Below are positions 34,216 through 38,584 of a DNA stretch of 38,584 nucleotides, piece by piece. Source of the stretch: Myxococcales bacterium (GTDB lineage: Bacteria > Myxococcota > Bradymonadia > UBA7976 > UBA1532). The notes below the pieces were generated by a model. It saw nothing but the letters and a program-made list of their open reading frames with translations. It did no database searches and had not been told where the DNA came from. Numbering within the stretch: the first letter of the stretch is position 1; each line of letters starts with the position of its first letter. Made by a program: the position numbers and the translations under genes. The stretch spans positions 1 through 38,584 of the forward strand of contig JACKDM010000048.1 in the NCBI GenBank assembly GCA_020633515.1. The letters run 5' to 3'.

Positions 34216-35631
34216 ATGAGAGGGACGAGGTGCTGGCTCGGGTGCGCGCTGCTCGCGCTGGTCGGCTGCGGTGAGCCCGCCGGGGTCGCCGATCTGCGCC
34301 GGTGCGCGGCGCCCGGCGACTGCTACGCGGGCGAGGCATGCAACGCCGGCCGCTGCGTCGCCGCCGACGCCACGACGGGGAGCGACGGCGCGATCCGCGA
34401 CCGCGTCGACGGCTGGCTGACCGCCGATCCCGAGCCCGAGCCGGAGGCCGCGCCGGCGCCCGACAGTGACGGCCGCGACGCCGACGCGGCGGTCGACCTC
34501 GGTGATGCCATGGATGCCATGGATGCCATGGATGCCATGCCGGCTGATGCCATGCCGGCCGATGCCATGCCGGCCGATGCCATGCCGGCCGATGCCACCG
34601 ATGCCCGACCCGACCGCGATCCGCCCGACCCCGAACCCCCCGACGCGGGCCCTCCCGGCCGCGACTGCGTCCCCGGCACCGAGCGCGGCTGCGGCCACCG
34701 CCGCGGCGCCTGCCTGCCCGGCCGCCAGCGCTGCGGCGACGACGGCGCCTGGGGCCCCTGCCGCGGCGAGATCCCGCCCCAACCCGAGCGCTGCAACGCC
34801 CGCGACGACGACTGCGACGGCGTCGTCGACGAGGCCCTCGCCGAGCCCTGCGGCCCCGGCGGCGCCTGCCGCCCCGCGCGCCGCGTCTGCCGCGACGGCG
34901 CCTGGAGCGCCTGCGACGCCGCGCAGGCCCCGAGCGACGAGCGCTGCGACGGCTTCGACGACGACTGCGACGGCCTCATCGACGAGGGGCTGCTGCGCGC
35001 GTGCGGCGTCGCTCGCGGCCTCTGCCGCCCCGGGGTGCAAGCCTGCGAGGCGGGCGCCTGGGGCCGCTGCGTCGGCGCGGTCGCCGCCGCGCCCGAGAGC
35101 TGCGACGGCCGCGACGAAGACTGCGACGGCCGCGCCGACGAAGGGCTGGTGCGCCCCTGCGGCGAGCGCTGCGCCGATCCGGTGCGGCTCTGCGTCGACG
35201 GCCGCTTCGGCGCCTGCGTCGGCGAGCGCGTCCCGGTCGACGAGGTCTGCGACGGCCGCGACGACGACTGCGACGGCCTCGTCGACGAGCGCCTGACCCG
35301 CCCCTGCGGATCGGCGGTCGGCGCCTGCCGCGCCGGCGTCGCCCGCTGCGTCGACGGCGCCTGGGCCGACTGCCGCGGCGGCGTCGAGCCCGCCGACGAG
35401 CAGTGCAACGGCCTCGACGACGACTGCGACGGTCACACCGACGAGGCGGTCGCCCCGGCGCCCTGCGGCAGCGACGAGGGCCGCTGCGTCGCCGGGATCC
35501 GGCGCTGCGTCGCCGGCGTCTTCGGCGCCTGCGAGGGCGAGGTGCGGCCGCGGCCCGAGCTCTGCGGCGGCGAGGACGACGACTGCGACGGGGTGACCGA
35601 CGAGGGCTGCCCCGGCTTTCAGTCGCCATGA
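34216..35631 (+). CDS. Lipoprotein with six MopE-like repeats
   Basis: 471 residues; GGAG 6 bases before the ATG. Lipobox ALVGC (Cys18), a short Cys segment (CAAPGDCYAGEACNAGRC), an EP linker and the (PADAM)n array. Six MopE-like repeats start at about residues 190, 241, 293, 343, 394 and 447 (CDGFDDDCDGLIDEG type), each separated by a roughly 35-residue spacer with paired Cys and G-x-W/F-x-x-C (CRDGAWSACD). The protein ends just after the sixth. It has the same N-terminal plan as P2 but no triple module. Codons end in C here, unlike the G-ending plus-strand genes at 3-7 kb. Confidence 0.87.
   Translation: MRGTRCWLGCALLALVGCGEPAGVADLRRCAAPGDCYAGEACNAGRCVAADATTGSDGAIRDRVDGWLTADPEPEPEAAPAPDSDGRDADAAVDLGDAMDAMDAMDAMPADAMPADAMPADAMPADATDARPDRDPPDPEPPDAGPPGRDCVPGTERGCGHRRGACLPGRQRCGDDGAWGPCRGEIPPQPERCNARDDDCDGVVDEALAEPCGPGGACRPARRVCRDGAWSACDAAQAPSDERCDGFDDDCDGLIDEGLLRACGVARGLCRPGVQACEAGAWGRCVGAVAAAPESCDGRDEDCDGRADEGLVRPCGERCADPVRLCVDGRFGACVGERVPVDEVCDGRDDDCDGLVDERLTRPCGSAVGACRAGVARCVDGAWADCRGGVEPADEQCNGLDDDCDGHTDEAVAPAPCGSDEGRCVAGIRRCVAGVFGACEGEVRPRPELCGGEDDDCDGVTDEGCPGFQSP
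34504..34606 (+). repeat. DAM/PADAM-coding tandem array
   Basis: Three GATGCCATG units, then five units of about 15 bases (CCGGCCGATGCCATG), encoding DAM and PADAM repeats in the linker of the six-repeat MopE-like lipoprotein. It shares its core word with the array at 4276-4383. Confidence 0.85.
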
Positions 35632-35704
35632 GCCGGGTCGGTCAGCCGCGTCCGAACCACCCTGACGGCGTGAAGTCACCCAAAGGCCCCGACGACCGCG
35701 GAAA

Positions 35705-35733
35705 TGACAGGATCGGCGGACGGCTGCTAGAGT
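35705..35733 (+). promoter_or_regulatory. Candidate promoter of the 35769 operon
   Basis: TGACAG at 35705-35710, 17-base spacer, TAGAGT at 35728-35733, 35 bases before the ATG at 35769. It lies in the 137-base gap after the MopE-like lipoprotein and should drive the four-gene operon that runs off the window end. Confidence 0.45.
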
Positions 35734-35768
35734 CCGCGCGGTCCCTCCACCGGCGAGGTCTGCCCCCG

Positions 35769-36380
35769 ATGTCCCTCCGCGCGCTCCCCGCCGCGCTCGC
35801 GCTCGCCCTCGCCGGCTGCGTCACCGTCTACCAGCCGCTCTCCGGGCTCAACCGCCCGGTCGCGCTCGACCCCGGGCTCGCCAACTTCGCCGACACCGCG
35901 CTCGTGCTGCGCTGCCTCCCCGGCGGCGCGCTCACCGCCGAAGAGGCCGAGACGCTGTGCCGCAAGGTCGGGCGCCTCTTCGAGAATCAGGGCGCGCAGG
36001 TCACCGTGCGCAGCGCCGGGCGGGTCGAGGACCCGGACACACCGGGCGAGGGCCCGGCGCGGGCGGCGCTCTCCATCGAGCTGCGCGCCGAGATCGTGCA
36101 CCGCGACGCGAAGTCGCTCATCTTCGGGCCGCTCGCCGACTGGATCTGGGGCTACTCCGCCGAGATCACCGTGCGCCAGGAGGTGCGGATCCGGGGCGCC
36201 GACGGCTTTCTGCTCGCGCAGGAGACGCTCACCGGCCGCTTCGTGCAGCGGCTCGGGTTCTTCTCGGACGCCGAGGAGCGCTTCTCGCGCGACTACTATG
36301 GCCGGCTGAGCCAGCTCGCGCTCGACGCGCGGATCCGCCAGCAGGTGCTCGCCGAGAACGCCGATCCGGGGCCGGGGTGA
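35769..36380 (+). CDS. Lipoprotein, first gene of exported-protein operon
   Basis: 203 residues from the ATG at 35769. Lipobox ALAGC (Cys17). The mature part reads ALVLRCLPGGALTAEEAE, then LCRKVGRLFENQGAQVTVRSAG (helix then strand), then ALSIELRAEIVHRD, WIWGYSAEITVRQEVRIRG and ETLTGRFVQRLGFF, ending in a helical tail. The helix/strand alternation resembles periplasmic FlgO/LpoB/CsgG-type alpha-beta domains, but I cannot assign a family. It is followed by the next gene after 6 bases. Confidence 0.75.
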   Translation: MSLRALPAALALALAGCVTVYQPLSGLNRPVALDPGLANFADTALVLRCLPGGALTAEEAETLCRKVGRLFENQGAQVTVRSAGRVEDPDTPGEGPARAALSIELRAEIVHRDAKSLIFGPLADWIWGYSAEITVRQEVRIRGADGFLLAQETLTGRFVQRLGFFSDAEERFSRDYYGRLSQLALDARIRQQVLAENADPGPG

Positions 36381-36386
36381 GGTCGG

Positions 36387-37034
36387 ATGGAGTTCTGGCT
36401 CTACGTGCTGCTCTTCTTCATGCCCTCGCTGATCGAGGAGGCCAACGATCCGATCGGCGCGATCCTGCCGTCGGAGATCGACCCCGCCGATCTGGAGTGC
36501 GAGCCGATCTCGACCGAGGCGGCGCGGATCCTCGCGCCCGGGCAGGTCCCCGAGCCCTCGGCGCGCGGCGACTTCATCGAGCGCCGCGCGGTGATCTGCC
36601 GCGAGCGCCTGATGGCCCGCGGCGAGCGGCCGCCGCGCGACGACGCGATCCTCTCCACGCTCAACGCGACCGCCGCCGAGCTGACCGGGCTCGTCGCCGC
36701 GCTCGACGGGCCGCTCGCCGGGCGCACCTGGCTGGTCGAGGTCTACCACCCCGACCCGCGGGTCTCGCTCAAGGTGTCGTTTGCGATGAAGAACGCGCTC
36801 CTCGACCGCGGCCTCGCGGTGAGCGACCGGGCGCCGACGCTCGCCGCCGGCGACGTCGAGGTGATCGGGCGCACCGAGCCGGCGCGGGCGTGGCCGCTGG
36901 CGTGCGCGCGCTACGCGGCGACGGGATCGGTCGGGTCGGGCGACGCGCTGATGGGCGTCGCGCTGCGCGACCGGCGGGAGACGCAGCTCCACGTCGGGGT
37001 CTGCGCCGACGGGCGCTGGCGGTGGCTGCGGTGA
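36387..37034 (+). CDS. Membrane-anchored exported protein, second gene of operon
   Basis: 215 residues. N-terminal hydrophobic anchor (MEFWLYVLLFFMPSLI) without a clear cleavage site. Two Cys in the middle region (DLECEPIS, AVICRERL). The second half contains LVEVYHPDPRVSLKVSFAMKNALLDRGL and GDVEVIGRT, a strand-helix-strand layout like the FlgO/LpoB-type fold, and ends CADGRWRWLR. No named family. Its stop overlaps the next GTG start by 4 bases (GTGA), so translation is coupled. Confidence 0.72.
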   Translation: MEFWLYVLLFFMPSLIEEANDPIGAILPSEIDPADLECEPISTEAARILAPGQVPEPSARGDFIERRAVICRERLMARGERPPRDDAILSTLNATAAELTGLVAALDGPLAGRTWLVEVYHPDPRVSLKVSFAMKNALLDRGLAVSDRAPTLAAGDVEVIGRTEPARAWPLACARYAATGSVGSGDALMGVALRDRRETQLHVGVCADGRWRWLR

Positions 37035-38173
37035 GGGCAGCGGTCGCGATCATCGCGGCGCTCGCGCTCGCCGCGCCGGCGGCCGCGCGCACGCCCGAGG
37101 AGGCGCAGCAGGCCGAGCTGCTCGCGCTCCGCCGCGAGGTCGCCGGGCAGGTGCAGCTCAGCGCGGCCGATCTGCTCGACGAGCTCGTCTACCGCTGGAC
37201 GCAGGCGCCGCCGTTCGCCGAGGCGACGCCGGTGGTGCTCGCCGATCTGAGCGTGCCGGTCGGGCTCGGCACCGGGCTCGCCGGGCTCTTGGAAGACCAC
37301 CTCGCCGAGCTGTTGCTCGCCAACCCGGCCAGCCGCGTCACCCTGACCGCCTGCCCGGCCTGCACCGCGACGGTCGTGCGCTCGGGGCCCGAGGGCACCG
37401 TCGTCTCCCGCGGCTTCGACGACCCGGCGGCGCTCGACAAGCTCGGCGTGCCCGGCGGGCGGCACGCGCTCTACATCGACTTCGCCGCCGAGGGCGCCGC
37501 GCTCGTGCTGCGAGCGCGGATCACGCGGCTGACGCCCGAGCTGCCGATCGTCTACAGCCACACCATCTCGTCGGCGGTCGGCGCGCCCTCGCTGCTGCGC
37601 CACCCGCAGCGGCTCAAGTCGGCGGCCGAGGCGCGCGACGAGTACCTCGACGCGCTCGAAGACCGCGGCCCGTTCACCATCCCGGTGCGCTTCGCGGTGC
37701 GCACCTACGCCGCCGCCGACGAGACCGGGGTCCCGCCCGCGCCGCTGATCTGGCTGCAGACCGGCTTCGAAGCGGCGATGACCCAGACCCGGAGCTGGAC
37801 GGCGAGCATCGTGCTCGGCTACGCGTGGCTGCCCGAGGCCTACGACGGCTTCATGGTGCAGTCGCGCATGAGCCGCCTGATCAGCGGCGAGACGCGCTCG
37901 CTGACCGGGCCCGACGTCTACCTCTTCCTCGGCGGCGCGCTGATGACCGTCGACGGGCAGGCGGTCGCGCTGCTCAGCGACGCGGGCGGGCAGGGGAGGG
38001 GGACCTTCGCCGGGCTGCACCTCGGGCTCGAGATGCGCGTCGGCAACCGCATCGGCGCCTCGGTCTTCCTCGAGAACATGCCCGCCTTCAACGACTCGGA
38101 GCGGATCGGCAGCTTCGTCGACCTCGGGCTCGACTTTCACAGCTTCGGCGCCGAGGTCTCGTTTTGCTTCTGA
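37031..38173 (+). CDS. Exported two-domain protein with C-x-A-C motif and C-terminal barrel
   Basis: 380 residues from a GTG overlapping the previous stop. Signal peptide ends at about residue 20 (AAPAAA|RT). Residues 45-190 form an alpha/beta domain (TPVVLADLSVPVGLGTGL, a helix LLEDHLAELLLANP, then VTLTACPACTATVVRSGPEGT) reminiscent of FlgO/CsgG-like periplasmic folds, with Cys110 and Cys113 approximately. From about 235 the protein becomes alternating beta strands (SWTASIVLGYAWLP, PDVYLFLGGALMTV, LHLGLEMRVGNRIGASVFLE) ending in Phe, a typical outer-membrane barrel terminus. A soluble sensor-like part fused to a barrel is unusual. The 3' end overlaps the next reading frame. Confidence 0.75.
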   Translation: MRAAVAIIAALALAAPAAARTPEEAQQAELLALRREVAGQVQLSAADLLDELVYRWTQAPPFAEATPVVLADLSVPVGLGTGLAGLLEDHLAELLLANPASRVTLTACPACTATVVRSGPEGTVVSRGFDDPAALDKLGVPGGRHALYIDFAAEGAALVLRARITRLTPELPIVYSHTISSAVGAPSLLRHPQRLKSAAEARDEYLDALEDRGPFTIPVRFAVRTYAAADETGVPPAPLIWLQTGFEAAMTQTRSWTASIVLGYAWLPEAYDGFMVQSRMSRLISGETRSLTGPDVYLFLGGALMTVDGQAVALLSDAGGQGRGTFAGLHLGLEMRVGNRIGASVFLENMPAFNDSERIGSFVDLGLDFHSFGAEVSFCF

Positions 38174-38584
38174 GGCCCGCCCACCTCCTGATCGCGTCGC
38201 TCGCGCTCCCCGCGGCCGCGCGCGCCGAGCCCGACGCGACCCGCGAGGCGATGGAGCGGCTCGAAGAGACGCTCGCGCTGCGGCAGGAGGACGGGCGCCT
38301 CGAGCGGGGCGCGCTGCTGCCGATGATCCTCGTCGCCGCGACGCCGCGCTACGCCGCCTCCGAGGGCTGGTTCGAGACGCGCGCGATCGGGGTGCTGGTG
38401 CGGGCGTTCGGCGCCGACGGGGTGCGGCTCTGCGAGGCGTGCAGCGTGATGCGCACGCGGGTCGAGGGCACTCGCATCGAGCAGGCGAGCGGCGCGGTCG
38501 GGCTCGACGAGGTCGCCGCGCTCGACGAGCGGTACCGCGGGCAGGCCGAGCGGGCGCGCACCGCGGCCTGGATCACCGAGACCC
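38164..38584 (+). CDS. Partial exported protein, paralogue of the 37031 gene's N-terminal domain
   Basis: Runs off the window. The probable start is the TTG at 38164 (10-base overlap with the previous gene); the protein begins LLRPAHLLIASLALPAAARA, a signal peptide. About 120 mature residues are visible: LLPMILVAATPRYAASEGW, a helix, then GVRLCEACSVMRTRVEGTRI. This matches the strand-helix-C-x-A-C-strand layout of the preceding protein (ACPACTATVVRSGPEGT). The reading frame is open to the last base, so at least 140 codons are present. Confidence 0.65.
   Translation, partial: MLLRPAHLLIASLALPAAARAEPDATREAMERLEETLALRQEDGRLERGALLPMILVAATPRYAASEGWFETRAIGVLVRAFGADGVRLCEACSVMRTRVEGTRIEQASGAVGLDEVAALDERYRGQAERARTAAWITET

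Noticed and set aside
32158..35679. 1173-codon minus-strand open frame
   Set aside because: It lies opposite the rhomboid and MopE-like lipoprotein genes, which have clear motifs and signals; its composition (Ala/Asp/Val/Glu/Arg repeats) is that expected from reading high-GC coding DNA backwards.

Overview
The window is a very GC-rich chromosomal segment that reads as Myxococcota (deltaproteobacterial lineage). The pointers are: many secreted lipoproteins built from MopE-like C-[ND]-G-x-D-D-D-C-D-G-x-x-D-E repeats, a DUF2330 protein ending in a MYXO-CTERM-like Cys/hydrophobic/Arg tail, GTG and TTG starts, strong third-position G/C, and many lipoproteins with long simple-sequence linkers. I saw no rRNA, tRNA, insertion sequence, phage gene or CRISPR array. 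About half of the genes encode exported proteins, most of them lipoproteins without a recognisable enzyme domain.

Layout. 0-9 kb: two small probable outer-membrane proteins, a secreted trypsin/V8-like protease with a cystine-knot-like tail, a membrane-anchored endonuclease/exonuclease/phosphatase-fold hydrolase, a large six-hairpin-glycosidase-like lipoprotein and two unknown lipoproteins. 8.6-14.1 kb: an AI-2E-family permease coupled to a DUF2330 protein, a DUF1707/LiaF-like protein divergent from a histidine kinase/OmpR-type regulator pair, and CutA. 14.2-19.2 kb: a Tat-exported sulfite-oxidase-like molybdoenzyme overlapping an HELTH-motif lipoprotein (with signs of frameshifts), then a fused tandem flavodoxin-fold protein whose first half carries an iron-sulfur-flavoprotein-like Cys cluster.

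19.2-26.0 kb (all minus strand): the most novel part. Three paralogous lipoproteins (called P1, P2 and P3 here) share lipobox, low-complexity linker, MopE-like repeats, and then three consecutive copies of an 80-100 residue Cys/Trp module that I do not recognise. Between them lie a short MopE-like lipoprotein and a TPR/PEGA-like membrane protein joined by a TGATG overlap. The locus looks like a dedicated surface-lipoprotein system.

26.3-38.6 kb: a HEAT-repeat lipoprotein, a quinone-oxidoreductase-like MDR enzyme and an FAD monooxygenase; a pair of minus-strand exported proteins (one with three NTF2-like repeats); a 14-Cys secreted protein; a rhomboid protease with a long C-terminal extension; a six-repeat MopE-like lipoprotein; and an operon of four exported proteins, cut by the window end, in which the last two share a C-x-A-C motif.

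Regulation visible in the sequence: several starts have a TANNNT hexamer only 6-7 bases upstream and no Shine-Dalgarno sequence, suggesting leaderless mRNAs; three 16-bp iterons sit between the LiaF-like gene and the kinase operon; and convergent genes are packed with gaps of 0-15 bases. All names rest on reading motifs by eye; no database search was run.
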